Made by a program: the position numbers and the translations under genes
The notes under the pieces: generated by a model
Told to the model about the DNA's origin: nothing
Database searches by the model: none
The model's input: only the letters and a program-made list of their open reading frames with translations
NCBI RefSeq assembly: GCF_014650455.1
Contig: NZ_BMUZ01000004.1
Span: 620,001 to 684,000 of the forward strand
Direction: 5' to 3'
Length of the DNA: 64,000 nt
DNA from: Streptomyces xanthochromogenes
Lineage (GTDB): Bacteria; Actinomycetota; Actinomycetes; Streptomycetales; Streptomycetaceae
In this document: positions 1 to 9,129 of the stretch, in pieces
How positions within the stretch are numbered: position 1 is the stretch's first letter
How the letters are laid out: every line of letters begins with the position of its first letter

Positions 1-109
1 CGTGTTCCAGACCGTCGTCGGGGTCGGCGCAGCCCATCAACAGAGCCGCCGCCCCACAGGGCAGCGGCGTCTCCGCGGGCCCGTCCAGACGGACATGTAC
101 GAGATACAT
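1..109 (-). CDS. Small conserved-looking hypothetical protein (3' end beyond window)
   Basis: A reverse-strand ATG at 109 follows a purine-rich ribosome site (AAGGGGGAA on the reverse strand, about 112-120) and reads MYLVHVRLDGPAETPLP, staying open to the window edge. The 36 visible codons have the third-position GC bias of a real gene. The MYLVHV start resembles small Streptomyces proteins of unknown function (from memory, not searched). It is divergent from the MFS gene at 879. No function can be assigned, and most of the protein is outside the window. Confidence 0.55.
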   Translation of the reverse strand, partial: MYLVHVRLDGPAETPLPCGAAALLMGCADPDDGLEH

Positions 110-878
110 GGTTCCCCCTTCCCGATCACGTGTGTTCGCGCGCCGGCGCAGTCCACGGCCCGACGGGAGGCAGCCCCCGTGCACCGGCCCGTACGCACAA
201 GTGCCTTGGGATTCAGCACAGTTCATTCGTCCGGAGAACGTCCGGGCCATCTCCTGGAATCGCCTCGGCCGACACTCGTACGGCATCGACGCCCGCAACG
301 GCCACGGTAGTTGCCACCTCGGGGACGTCGGCACCGGGCGGCCCACGAGGGTGGTGCCTGGTCCGGCGACAAGGTGGACGGTTCATGCCCGGGGTCCGGC
401 TGCCCGGGGTGCCGGGAATCGCGCCGATCTGCACTGCGGTGGCCGCAGGGACCGGTGATCCGTCCGGTTTCCGACTGACCATTGATACACCACCAATGAA
501 GACATGGGGACCCTTTTCCGGACGCCACCGCCGAAGCCGGCCCCTCCGCACTTCCCGGCTCCGCCCAGCCCCGGAGCCTTTCCCCTCCATTCGGCCACGC
601 GCCCAACTATGCCCGTTCTGCCCTGTTCTACGACTGGCCGGTGGATGCAGTGGCCGATACCGTCCAGACCCGAAGGGTTGATCCTGTCCGTTCACCGAAT
701 GCAATGTGTTCTGCGGGTGCGACGCCGTGAATTCGGCGACACTCCGGAATCCGGCGCGGATCGACGGCACCATCGCGCATCGATTCCCTTTGTGTGACTC
801 GTGTCTTCGAAGTCGCCCGCGGACACGGTGCCCGCGGACACGAGCTGTCCAGAACGATCGGCAGAGACGGTAGCCCTC
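110..878. other. Long non-coding stretch between divergent genes
   Basis: About 770 bases with no reading frame that looks like protein: open frames here are Arg/Pro/Ser/Gly-rich on both strands, as expected for antisense or non-coding GC-rich DNA. A small dyad (CATTG at 480-484, CAATG at 494-498) is the only symmetry noticed. It must hold the promoters of the two flanking genes, but no convincing -35/-10 pair was recognised. Confidence 0.5.
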
Positions 879-2213
879 ATGACGCATGCCACAGCCCAAG
901 CGGCACCCGTCCGCCCCTCGCCCCTGGCGTTCCGCGTATTCCTCGGCGGGCAGAGCGTGTCCCTGATCGGCGACGGCCTCGCGATCCTCGCGATTCCCCT
1001 GCTCGTCCTCGAAGTCAGCGGCTCCCCCTACGCCGCGGTGATGGCCGCCATCCCCCGTACCGTCGGCTATCTGCTGGTCGGCCTGCCGGCCGGTGCGTTG
1101 GTGGACCGGCTGAACCCCCGCAACGTCATGCTGGCCATGGACGTCATACGGTTCGGCATCTTCCTCGTCCTCGCCGTGCTTTCGGCCTCCTCGCACCTGT
1201 CGGTTCCGGTGATCCTCGCCCTGGCGTTCGTGGCGGCGGGGGCCGGTGTCTTCTTCGAGACCGCGCTGACGGTGGCGGTGCGCGACCTGGTCGAGGAGGA
1301 CCGGCTCGTACGGACGAACTCCCTTCTGGAAGCGGCGAATCAGAGCGCGCAGATCGTCGGTCCCGGTCTGGTCGGCGTGCTGTCGGCGCTGTGGGGCCTG
1401 CAAGTGGCGCTCCTGGTCAACGCCTGCACGTTCGCCGTTTCCTTCGTCACCGTGCTGCGCGTCCTGGACGGCAGGGACCGCACGGGCCGGGCCGCCACCC
1501 CGCCGCTGCGAACGGCCCTGCGGGGCGTGGGCGGGGATCTGGTCCAGGGGTTCCGCTGCCTGCGGTCCCTGCGGGTGGTGCTCGTGGTGACCTGCCTCCA
1601 GGCGAGTGCCAATCTGTTCCTCGCCGTCGGCTACCTCCTGGTGTTCTATCTGCGCGACACCCTCCACCTCGGCGCCTCCGCCGCGAGCGCGGTCGTCGCG
1701 GCGGGCGGTGTGGGCGGAGTGCTCGGCACCGCGGTGGCGCTCCGGCTCGGCCGCAGGATGCGGCACGAAACGCTCATCGCGTTCAGCGCGGCCTGTCTGG
1801 GCACCACGCTGGCCTGCCTCGGCGTGGCGACGTCCCTGGTCCCGCTGCTGTTGTTGAACCTGCTGCTCGGCGGCTCCACCGTGACGGCGGTGGTGCTCAT
1901 CCGCACCCTGCGCCAACGCCTGGTCCCCCGAGCCCTGTTGGGCCGCGTCACCGCGACGGCCAGGGTGGCCGCGCTCGCCGCGAGTCCGATCGGAGCCCTG
2001 GCCGGCGGAGCGCTCACCACGCTCAACCACGGCAACCCGCGGCCGGTGTTCATGGCGGCCGGGGCACTCAGTGTCCTGACGACGATCGCCGCCTGGTTCT
2101 TCGGCCTGCGTACCGGATCGCAGAAGTCGCCCGAGGCGGAGCCGGCGCAGGACCAGGGAGCACTCCCCGGCGCGCCCGGCACACCGACGACGGAGGCCGG
2201 CCGCACCCCGTGA
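879..2213 (+). CDS. MFS-family efflux transporter
   Basis: A 444-residue integral membrane protein of the MFS_3 / enterobactin-exporter-like type, probably exporting a small hydrophobic compound by proton antiport. Visible features are about twelve hydrophobic segments, an early FLGGQSVSLIGDG segment, and the loop after TM2 with DRLNPRNVM, which matches the MFS motif-A position. The C-terminal 40 residues are hydrophilic. The frame is also open from a GTG at 801, but that start has no ribosome site. The ATG at 879 (MTHATAQ) gives the usual family start and is chosen. It could serve the heptose cluster as a self-resistance exporter, but distance and orientation do not prove this. Confidence 0.85.
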   Translation: MTHATAQAAPVRPSPLAFRVFLGGQSVSLIGDGLAILAIPLLVLEVSGSPYAAVMAAIPRTVGYLLVGLPAGALVDRLNPRNVMLAMDVIRFGIFLVLAVLSASSHLSVPVILALAFVAAGAGVFFETALTVAVRDLVEEDRLVRTNSLLEAANQSAQIVGPGLVGVLSALWGLQVALLVNACTFAVSFVTVLRVLDGRDRTGRAATPPLRTALRGVGGDLVQGFRCLRSLRVVLVVTCLQASANLFLAVGYLLVFYLRDTLHLGASAASAVVAAGGVGGVLGTAVALRLGRRMRHETLIAFSAACLGTTLACLGVATSLVPLLLLNLLLGGSTVTAVVLIRTLRQRLVPRALLGRVTATARVAALAASPIGALAGGALTTLNHGNPRPVFMAAGALSVLTTIAAWFFGLRTGSQKSPEAEPAQDQGALPGAPGTPTTEAGRTP

Positions 2214-2914
2214 CCGGCCGCACCCCGTGACCGATGGCGTCACCCCGACGCCGTCAGCCGGAGCCCGGCCGTCGCGCCGGGAGCAACTGCCGTGCCTGCG
2301 CGGCACCTTCGCGGACCGCGATGTGCCGGGGCCCGGCAGTTGGTTCTTCGCCGTCGAATGAATCACGCCGCGTTTTCCGGGCATCCGGACAGCGGCCCAC
2401 ATCCCGCAAACCGTGATCGGCGGAACTCGACAGGACTCGACAGGAGCGGACCCCGGAGCCATACGGCCGAGGTCCGCATCTTGGTGTGCGCAGCCGTCCT
2501 CGGGTGCGCGGCCGTCGTCGGGCCCGCTGACGCCCGGGACGGATTCGGTGACGCCCGAAGGGAGGCAGACCGACAACAGGTGAAGCGTCCGGCAGCGGCG
2601 TATGAATTCCGGCCGGCATCGGCCTCCTGGCCGAGGGACGACCGGCCGGGGCCATCTGACGGGCTCTGACCAGGCACGACAGAGACACCCGGCCACTCCT
2701 CGCGGCGCCCCGGGGCCGAAAGACGACCTTGACAAGATCACGGACGCAACGGAAGTTCATTCCATGCCCCATGCACCCACCCGAAGTCGCCGCGGCCTGT
2801 CCGCAGGACCGCCCAGAGGCTGATCAACCTCGCAGTCACGCGCGTCGCGGAGCTCACCGCGCCGACCCTCCACCGCCCTTCATGGACACGATCACCGATC
2901 GGGGGACACTCCTC
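2214..2914. other. Non-coding region upstream of the LuxR-type regulator
   Basis: About 700 bases without a credible gene. It contains a tandem 10-bp repeat (ACTCGACAGG at 2425-2434 and 2435-2444) and a consensus-like -35 hexamer TTGACA at 2729-2734, without a clear -10 at 17-18 bp. The downstream regulator has its own ribosome site at 2901-2906. Confidence 0.45.
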
Positions 2915-3913
2915 ATGCTGGCCGTACTTGGACTCGACACGGACACCGAACGCGTCTACCGCGCCATGCTGGCCCATCGCGACGACGGGCTGTGCGCGCT
3001 GTCACAGCGACTCGGGCTGCCCGAGGACAAGTTGCGCGACTGCCTCGACCGGCTCCACGCCCTCGCGCTCGTCAGACCGTCCGGCCAAGCCGAGTCCGCC
3101 TTCCGCGTACTGGGGCCGGAACAGGCCATGAGCCTGCTGCTCTCCCGCCAGCAGGCCGAGCTCGCCGCCCATCAGGAACGCGTCGAAACCGCTCGGGCGG
3201 CTGCCGCACAACTCGTCGCCGAATGCTCCTCCTTGCAGGGACCCTCCGCCGGCCTCCACACGGAGGAACTGACCGGCGCCGAGGAGATACGCGACCGCCT
3301 CGCCAGGCTCGCCGCCGACGTCCGGCAGGAGATCATGACCCTGGCCCCGGGCGGCGCCCACACGGAGAGCGACCTCGAAGCCAGCCGGGGGCCCAACGCC
3401 ACCCTGCTGGAACGCGGCGTCACCGTCCGGACCGTGTACCTCGACAGCATCCGCAACCACCAGCCCACGCTCCATCACGTGCAGTGGCTCCGCGAGCGCG
3501 GCGGACACGTCCGTACGGCTCCCGGCCTGCCCATCAGGATGATCATCGCGGACCGCAAGGAGGCCGTGCTCCCGCTCGACCCCACCGACGCGAGCAGGGG
3601 CGCGGTGGTCCTCACGGGCCCCGGCATCCTCACGGCTCTGTGCGAGCTGTTCGAGAGCACCTGGCACGCCGCCACCCCGCTGGTGCCCACCGTGGAACGC
3701 GACCCCGACGGCCTGACCCCGCAGCACCGCGAGGCCCTGCGGCTGCTCGCCCAGGGCTTCAAGGACGATGCCATCGCCAAGCGCCTCGGGGTCTCCACCC
3801 GCACCGCGCGCCGCTTCGCGGCGGAGCTCATGGAGGCCCTGGAGGCACACAGCCGCTTCGAGGCGGGCGTCCACGCGGTCCAGAACGGCTGGCTCCCCGC
3901 GCACCGCACCTGA
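2915..3913 (+). CDS. LuxR-type helix-turn-helix regulator with TrmB-like N-terminus
   Basis: A 332-residue cytoplasmic DNA-binding protein. The N-terminus (about residues 1-70, MLAVLGLDTDTERVYRAML) looks like a TrmB-type winged helix. The middle contains an Ala/Glu-rich helix and a PLD-like fold region (about 120-250). The C-terminus (about 265-315) is a LuxR/GerE helix-turn-helix: LTPQHREALRLLAQG, then AKRLGVSTRTARR. The ATG at 2915 is preceded by GGGGGA at 2901-2906 and is preferred over upstream starts at 2729 and 2882, which lack a ribosome site. This architecture is common in Streptomyces next to secondary-metabolite genes. Its target is unknown; it may or may not control the heptose cluster. 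Confidence 0.85.
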   Translation: MLAVLGLDTDTERVYRAMLAHRDDGLCALSQRLGLPEDKLRDCLDRLHALALVRPSGQAESAFRVLGPEQAMSLLLSRQQAELAAHQERVETARAAAAQLVAECSSLQGPSAGLHTEELTGAEEIRDRLARLAADVRQEIMTLAPGGAHTESDLEASRGPNATLLERGVTVRTVYLDSIRNHQPTLHHVQWLRERGGHVRTAPGLPIRMIIADRKEAVLPLDPTDASRGAVVLTGPGILTALCELFESTWHAATPLVPTVERDPDGLTPQHREALRLLAQGFKDDAIAKRLGVSTRTARRFAAELMEALEAHSRFEAGVHAVQNGWLPAHRT

Positions 3914-4072
3914 CGCCCCCCGGGGCGGGCGGGGCGCGCCACCACCGATCCCCGCAACGCGCCGCCCCACGTGCCCAAGTCGGCCACCTCGTAAGCCTGT
4001 TGCCGCCGCCGAGCCGCCGTGACCGGTTTCCGTCACCGGCGCGGGCCCAGCAGCCCGTAGCCGACGGGGACT

Positions 4073-4483
4073 TCAGGAGCCGGAGGTGCAGCCGTCCTGG
4101 TCGAGTCGGGTGCGGAGAGTGGAGACGAAGTCCTCGGCGCGGGCCAACTGGACGCGCAGCTCATCGATCTTCCGGACGGCGGCCTGCTCGTACTCCCGCA
4201 CTCGGCGGACGAGTTCCTGGCGTTCGGCGCCCTCCGCCGGGTCGGCGGCGTCGAGGCGGCCGGTGGCATCCAGCAGGTCGCGCATCTGGTCGAGGGTGAA
4301 GCCGAGCGGCTTCATCCGCCGGATGACCATCAGCCGAACGACATCCGCCTCCGTGTAGAGGCGAAAGCCGCCCTGGGACCGGGCGGAGGGGATCACCAGT
4401 CCGGTGTCCTCGTAATGCCGGATGGTCCGCAGCGACAGCTCCGTACGCGAGGCGACCTCACCGATCTGCATGTGCTCGCTCAC
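4073..4483 (-). CDS. MerR-family transcriptional regulator
   Basis: A 136-residue protein with a classical MerR N-terminus: QIGEVASRTELSLRTIRHYE (residues 6-25), a second helix-turn-helix wing (GGFRLYTEADV) and a C-terminal dimerisation coiled coil (about 80-125). No metal-binding cysteine set is visible; the single Cys near the C-terminus suggests a non-metal ligand. It is divergent from the broken SulP gene. The perfect palindrome at 4551-4574 in the intergenic region is the obvious operator for this protein and probably controls both directions. Confidence 0.92.
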   Translation of the reverse strand: MSEHMQIGEVASRTELSLRTIRHYEDTGLVIPSARSQGGFRLYTEADVVRLMVIRRMKPLGFTLDQMRDLLDATGRLDAADPAEGAERQELVRRVREYEQAAVRKIDELRVQLARAEDFVSTLRTRLDQDGCTSGS

Positions 4484-4499
4484 GCGGGCGCCCTTCCTC

Positions 4500-4529
4500 T
4501 TGTGTCACCAGGGGTTGTGTCACCAGGGG
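4500..4529. repeat. Tandem 15-bp direct repeat upstream of the MerR gene
   Basis: Two exact copies of TTGTGTCACCAGGGG at 4500-4514 and 4515-4529, directly abutting, 17 bp upstream of the MerR start. They could be a replication-slippage duplication or part of the leader. No protein-binding role can be inferred from sequence alone. Confidence 0.8.
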
Positions 4530-4550
4530 GCACAGGCGGCCGACGCCAAT

Positions 4551-4574
4551 CCCTACCCTAACGTTAGGGTAGGG
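4551..4574. promoter_or_regulatory. Perfect 24-bp palindrome, probable MerR operator
   Basis: CCCTACCCTAAC followed by its exact complement GTTAGGGTAGGG forms an uninterrupted 12-bp-arm palindrome between the divergent MerR and SulP genes. MerR proteins bind dyads lying inside long-spaced promoters, and a CCCTAACGTTAGGG core is the kind of site expected. The role as operator is inferred from position and symmetry. Confidence 0.7.
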
Positions 4575-4897
4575 TAAGTGATCGTCGGGGCCGGTCCCAA
4601 ACCACCCCTCCCCCGGCTCGGGGTGGATTCCTCCCGTGACCGTCAGCCGTGTCGGGGCCGACGATGCCCCCGCCGAGGACCGATGCCGGCAGGAGAGAAC
4701 GTGCGCATGCCGACGACGAGTTGCGCCGCCTGCCCGCCATGACCCTTCGCCGCACAGCGGCCGTACGTCCTGCGCCTGCGCTCCTGCGACCTCGGGCCGC
4801 CGCACTCGGACCGCGGAACCCCGGCCCGGCCCTTCCGCATCTTTCCGCGCGCACCGGTGACGCCCGGCGTGCCCGACCCTGACAGGTACTGCCGCTC
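4575..4897. other. Intergenic stretch before the broken SulP gene
   Basis: About 320 bases between the palindrome and the SulP start. Open frames crossing it are Arg/Pro/Ala-rich and not credible. No further dyad or clear promoter was recognised. The long leader between operator and gene is unusual and may itself be partly degenerate. Confidence 0.4.
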
Positions 4898-5949
4898 TTG
4901 TCTGCCTCCACCGCCGCATCCGCCATGGCGCGGATGCGCGGCCTCAAGCCCGAATGGATCTCCGACCCGAAGGTGTGGCGCACCGAGATCCTGGCCGGCC
5001 TGGTCGTCGGGCTCGCCCTGATCCCCGAGGCGATCTCGTTCTCGATCATCGCCGGGGTCGACCCGGCGATCGGTCTGTTCGCCTCCTTCACCATGGCCGT
5101 GACGATCTCGGTCGTCGGCGGCCGACGCGCGATGATCTCCGCCGCGACCGGTGCCGTCGCCCTGGTGATCGCCCCGCTCAACCGGGAGTACGGCTTCGGC
5201 TACCTCGTCGCGGCCGTGATCCTGGCCGGTGTCTTCCAGATCGCCCTGGGCGCGCTCGGCGTGGCGAAGCTGATGCGGTTCGTGCCGCGTTCCGTCATGG
5301 TCGGCTTCGTCAACGCGCTCGCGATCCTGGTCTTCATGGCGCAGGTTCCCGAGATGCACGACGTGCCGTGGGCCGTCTACCCGCTGATCGCCGGCGGCCT
5401 GCTGCTGCTGGTGTTCTTCCCCAGGGTCAGCAGGGTGGTCCCGGCGCCGCCGTCGTGGTCGCCACTTCCAACCTCGCCGTCGGCGTCGTCGTCGGGTCGA
5501 TCACCGCGCTGGTGATCTTCGCCAAGCGTGTCGCGCACCTGGTCGACATCACATCGGTCACCGACCCCGACGGCGGCCGGGTCGTCTACTCCGTCACCGG
5601 CGAACTCTTCTTCGCCTCCGCCAACGACCTGGTCACCCGGTTCGACTACGCCACCGACCCGGACGAGGTCGTCATCGACCTGTCCGCCACCCACATCTGG
5701 GACGCCTCCTCCGTCGCCGCCCTCGACGCGATCGAGACCAAGTACGGGCAGCGCGGCAAGCGGGTCGAGATCGTCGGACTGAACCCGCCCAGCGCCGACC
5801 TGCACAAGACGCTCAGCGGCGAACTGACCGCCGGTCACCGACCGGCGACCGCCCCTGGCTCGGCCTGCCTACGCGGTGCCGCGGCATCCGCTCCGGGGGC
5901 AGCGGGTCACGCGCCCGATGAGGACATGGCCTCACTGCCCGAGGAGTAA
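4898..5949 (+). pseudogene. SulP-family inorganic anion transporter, internally deleted and frameshifted
   Basis: The first frame (TTG at 4898, or ATG at 4925) encodes a good SulP N-terminus: RTEILAGLVVGLALIPEAIS, the conserved transporter core, and then FFPRVSRVVPAP near 5440. There it runs into a nonsense tail ending at 5515. A different frame takes over at about 5440 with VVVATSNLAVGVVVGSITAL and continues through a STAS domain (VVYSVTGELFFASANDLV, DLSATHIWDASSVAALDAIE) to 5949. Intact family members have roughly 480-550 residues. Here about 180 plus 165 remain, so roughly 150 residues of the membrane domain are missing and the frame is broken. The 3' end overlaps the convergent desaturase gene by 43 bp. 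Confidence 0.85.
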
Positions 5950-6833
5950 CGCCCTTGCCCGGCAGGTTCCTTGATGAGCGACACCACCGACGCGGGAGCC
6001 CCCTCCTGCGGACGCCAGCCGGGTTCGTGGAACATGTGGCCCATCCGTGCACGCCAACTGGCCGCCGCCTTCATGTCCTTGACGATGGCCAGGTACTCGT
6101 GCGAGGCGACCTTCAGCGGGTTGTACGTCCGGATGTTCTTGGTCAGCCCGTAGACCGGACGTTCGCCCTCCGGGACGAACGTCGCGAACAGGCGGTCCCA
6201 GACGATGAGGACTCCGCCGTAGTTCCGGTCCAGGTAGCCGCCCTGCGACGCGTGGTGCACACGGTGGTGCGACGGCGTGTTGAAGACGAACTCGAACCAC
6301 CGGGGCATCTTGTCGACGCGCTCGGTGTGGACCCAGAACTGGTAGACGAGGTTCAGGGAGTTGCAGAAGGCCAGCACCGCCGGATGCACTCCGACCGCGA
6401 CCATCGGGAGGAAGAAGAACCCCACGGTGAACGTCATCCAGGGCTGGCGCAGCGAGGTGGTCAGATTGAACTTCCGGCTGGAGTGGTGGACCACGTGACA
6501 GGCCCACAGGATCCGGATGACGTGGTGGCTCCGATGGGACCAGTAGGAGAAGAAGTCCTGTGCGATCAACATCAGTGGAAGGGTCCACCACAGCAACGGC
6601 ACGCGCAGCGGCGTCAGTTCGTAGACGACGCTGTAGATCGCCACGTCCTGGAACTTCCAGAGGAAGCCGAAGAAAAGACTGCCGAGCCCCATGCTGACAC
6701 TGGTCGCCGCGTCCTTCGCCTCGTACCCGGCGTCCTCGTCGTCGGGATGGCGCCGGACGAGGATGATCTCGATGACGGTGAGCAGCACGAAGGCGGGTAT
6801 GGACCAGGTGACGATGTCGGGGAGGGTTGACAT
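5907..6833 (-). CDS. Sterol desaturase / fatty acid hydroxylase family membrane protein
   Basis: About 308 residues with four or five hydrophobic segments and the diiron histidine clusters of the family in order: HRSHH, HVVHHSS, and HRVHHAS near the C-terminal third. These proteins hydroxylate or desaturate lipids or sterol-like substrates at the membrane using O2. The ATG at 6833 (MSTLPDIVTWSIPAFVLL) is chosen because the first membrane segment follows at once; a GTG at 6875 would add 14 residues with no ribosome site. It is convergent with the SulP remnant. It could act on a lipid made by the neighbouring cluster, but nothing in the sequence shows this. Confidence 0.88.
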   Translation of the reverse strand: MSTLPDIVTWSIPAFVLLTVIEIILVRRHPDDEDAGYEAKDAATSVSMGLGSLFFGFLWKFQDVAIYSVVYELTPLRVPLLWWTLPLMLIAQDFFSYWSHRSHHVIRILWACHVVHHSSRKFNLTTSLRQPWMTFTVGFFFLPMVAVGVHPAVLAFCNSLNLVYQFWVHTERVDKMPRWFEFVFNTPSHHRVHHASQGGYLDRNYGGVLIVWDRLFATFVPEGERPVYGLTKNIRTYNPLKVASHEYLAIVKDMKAAASWRARMGHMFHEPGWRPQEGAPASVVSLIKEPAGQGRYSSGSEAMSSSGA

Positions 6834-7014
6834 GAACAGAAAGGGTAGGCCGCCCTCCGAGCGAGGAGTTGGCACTTGTTGCCTGGTCGACGCCCGGTAT
6901 TGCGGTCACGGCGCCAGGGCCGGGTCGGGCACGACAACCCCTTCGTTCCGCAGGGGAGGATGCCTGCTCCTGGTCCGGTCGGACATCAGGGAGTTCCCGG
7001 TGATCGGCTGAGTC

Positions 7015-7602
7015 CTACTTCCCTACGGGAAGGCTCTCCGCGCTCGCGACGGCACGCAGCGCCCGGGCCGTCGTCGTCCGATGGAGGGTCGGTGCGGCAC
7101 CGGCGAGAAGCCGCGGGCCGGCCAGGGCGGTGCGGGTTCCGGCGCGGTGGCCGGCGTCGATGTCGCACCGCGAGTCGCCGATCATCCAGGAGGAGGACAG
7201 GTCGCAGCCGAGCTCGTCGGCGGCCCGGTGGAGCATGCCCGGAGCGGGCTTGCGGCAGGAACAGGCGATGGACAGACGCGGCACGATACCGGCCACATGG
7301 TGCGGGCACAGATAGATGCCGTCCAGCTGGACCCGGTGGCGGGCCAGGAGTTCCCGCAGCCGCCGGTGCATCGGCTCGACGGCGGCCTCGTCGATCAGGC
7401 CCCGGGCCAGTCCGCTCTGATTGGTGACCACGATCAGGGCGAACCCGTGACGCCGGAGGGTGCGCAACGGCGGCCCCACGCCCGCCTGGAGTACCAGGTC
7501 ATCGGGGCGCGACGGATAGTGCCGCGGCTCGGTGAGCGTGCCGTCGCGGTCGAGGAACACCGCCCGCCGTCGCGGGGCCCTGGTGCGTGCCGGGTCGGTC
7601 AT
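7015..7602 (-). CDS. gmhB: D,D-heptose 1,7-bisphosphate 7-phosphatase (GmhB-type HAD)
   Basis: A 195-residue cytoplasmic HAD phosphatase. It has the nucleophile motif FLDRDGT (D18, D20), motif II VTNQSG, the GmhB zinc-loop residues (LCPHH and ACSCRKP) and motif III/IV GDSRCDID. Family members remove the C7 phosphate from D-glycero-D-manno-heptose 1,7-bisphosphate. It is the last gene of the reverse-strand cluster and its ATG overlaps the MFS stop by 4 nt (7599-7602). HldE and GmhA functions occur in the same run of genes, which makes the heptose assignment stronger than similarity alone. The alternative, histidinol-phosphatase, is unlikely here. Confidence 0.88.
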   Translation of the reverse strand: MTDPARTRAPRRRAVFLDRDGTLTEPRHYPSRPDDLVLQAGVGPPLRTLRRHGFALIVVTNQSGLARGLIDEAAVEPMHRRLRELLARHRVQLDGIYLCPHHVAGIVPRLSIACSCRKPAPGMLHRAADELGCDLSSSWMIGDSRCDIDAGHRAGTRTALAGPRLLAGAAPTLHRTTTARALRAVASAESLPVGK

Positions 7603-8894
7603 GGTGCCGGGCTGGTGTCGTCAACAGCGTCGGGCGGGCTCAGCGGCGGGGCGTGCCGGACGGCCGGGCTGATGGTCGCGCCGACCGCCGTGGCGACCAT
7701 GACGGCCGTGAGGGCGAGGACGGCACCGCGGGGGCCTGCCGCGGTCAGCAGCAGTCCCGCGGCGAGCGAACCGATGGGCATGACGCCCCAGGCGAGGGTC
7801 ATCGCGGCGCTGGTGACCCGGCCCAGGATGTCGTTGGGGACCAGGAGCGCGGTGTAGCTGAAGATCACGACGTTCCACACGGGGCTGATGAACGAGGTCG
7901 CCGCGCCGATCAGGCCGATCCCCAGGGGGTTGGTGGTGAAGAGGAAGAGCGGAAGGAGCGCCGCCCAGATCCAGTTGACCCCGATGATGACCGTTTTGGG
8001 GGTGAAGTAACGGTGGCCCTTGACGGCGACGAGTGCACCGGCGAGCCCTCCTCCGGAGTAGATGCCCAGCATCGTGCCGATGGCACTGGGACCGGCACCG
8101 TGGCGTTGGGCGAGGACGACGACCGTCAGGACGAGCGCCTGAAAGACCATGTTCGTCACGGTGATCAGCAGGACCGCCGTCCGGATCAGCGGGTGGCGCC
8201 AGATCCACCGCAGGCCCGTCAGCGTCGCCTGCCACAGCGGCTCGGCCGGCGCGGTCGTCCTGCCCTGCAGGTCCTTGCGGAGGAACAGGAGCGCGATGGA
8301 GGCGGCGGCGTACGAGATCGCGTCGGCCAGGAAGGGCAGGGCGCGGTCGATTCCGAAGAGCAGCCCGCCCAGCGGCCCGCCGGCCAGCGCCGCGCCCCGG
8401 CTGCGGGCCTCGTTCTGGGCCACGGCGGCGGGCAGCAGCACGGGTGGCACGATCCGGGGAAGGGCCGCCGTCTCCGCCACGCTGAAGAACACGAAGCACA
8501 GCCCCTGGACGAACGCGACGACGATGAGCTGAGCGACTGTCAGTAGCCCGAGCCACAGGGCGATCGGCACGGTGGACAGCGCGAGGCCGGCCAGGATCTC
8601 GCTGGTCAGCAGAATCCGGTGGCGGTCGTACCGGTCCACGAGTGGCCCGGCCGGCAAGTAGGCGATGAGGAAGGGCAGGGTGCCTGCGGCACCGACCAGC
8701 CCCGCGTCGGCGGGCGAGCCGGTCGTGGCCAGGACGAGCAGCGGCATCGCTGTCGAGCTGATCCGGGCGCCGAGCGTGGAGACGACCTGACCGCTCCAGA
8801 GGGTCAGGAAGTCTCGGTTGCGCCACAGCGATGGCGCGCCGCCCGTGGAGGTCACGACGTCCGCGCCGGGGCGGGGGTGCTGACGGTTGAGCAA
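7599..8894 (-). CDS. MFS transporter, probable exporter of the heptose-cluster product
   Basis: A 431-residue, twelve-segment MFS_3-type exporter. It opens with SLWRNRDFLTLWSGQVVSTLG and carries the motif-A loop (PLVDRYDRHR). The TTG at 8894 is supported by GAGGAG nine bases upstream on the reverse strand. The gene is translationally coupled to gmhB by a 4-nt overlap and lies downstream of the sugar isomerase gene after a 235-bp gap that could hold its own promoter. Family members often confer resistance to macrolides or other secreted metabolites. Export of the cluster product is inferred from context. Confidence 0.88.
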   Translation of the reverse strand: MLNRQHPRPGADVVTSTGGAPSLWRNRDFLTLWSGQVVSTLGARISSTAMPLLVLATTGSPADAGLVGAAGTLPFLIAYLPAGPLVDRYDRHRILLTSEILAGLALSTVPIALWLGLLTVAQLIVVAFVQGLCFVFFSVAETAALPRIVPPVLLPAAVAQNEARSRGAALAGGPLGGLLFGIDRALPFLADAISYAAASIALLFLRKDLQGRTTAPAEPLWQATLTGLRWIWRHPLIRTAVLLITVTNMVFQALVLTVVVLAQRHGAGPSAIGTMLGIYSGGGLAGALVAVKGHRYFTPKTVIIGVNWIWAALLPLFLFTTNPLGIGLIGAATSFISPVWNVVIFSYTALLVPNDILGRVTSAAMTLAWGVMPIGSLAAGLLLTAAGPRGAVLALTAVMVATAVGATISPAVRHAPPLSPPDAVDDTSPAP

Positions 8895-9062
8895 GGCGGT
8901 GTACTCCTCGTCGAAGGTCTTTCCCGGAGCGCTTCACCTACGGACGACGTGCCCCGAGAGCAACCGCCGCCACCTCGATGGCCGTCCCGGCCGACTCCGA
9001 CCGGCCGACGCCGACTCGACCCGATCACTCGTCGGACCGGCCGAGAGCAGAAGATGTGGATG

Positions 9063-9079
9063 TCTCAACTTCGTTGAGA
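9063..9079. promoter_or_regulatory. Short hairpin/dyad in the 235-bp gap between isomerase and MFS genes
   Basis: TCTCAAC at 9063-9069 and GTTGAGA at 9073-9079 form a 7-bp-arm inverted repeat with a 3-nt centre. The surrounding 8895-9129 gap has no credible gene. The dyad could be an operator or a weak attenuator separating the exporter and gmhB from the upstream genes. Confidence 0.4.
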
Positions 9080-9129
9080 GACATGTCAGTTGGGATGCCC
9101 CATGGCCGCGCGGCATCCGGATTCCCCGG

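Noticed and set aside
130..681. Forward frame of 183 codons before the first MFS gene
   Set aside because: Ser/Pro/Arg-rich with no domain, and overlapping other equally poor frames; treated as non-coding.
213..2741. A very long reverse-strand open frame (about 842 codons) opposite the first MFS gene
   Set aside because: Composition is Arg/Gly/Glu/His-rich as expected for the antisense of a GC-rich gene. The forward frame gives a complete transporter with membrane segments.
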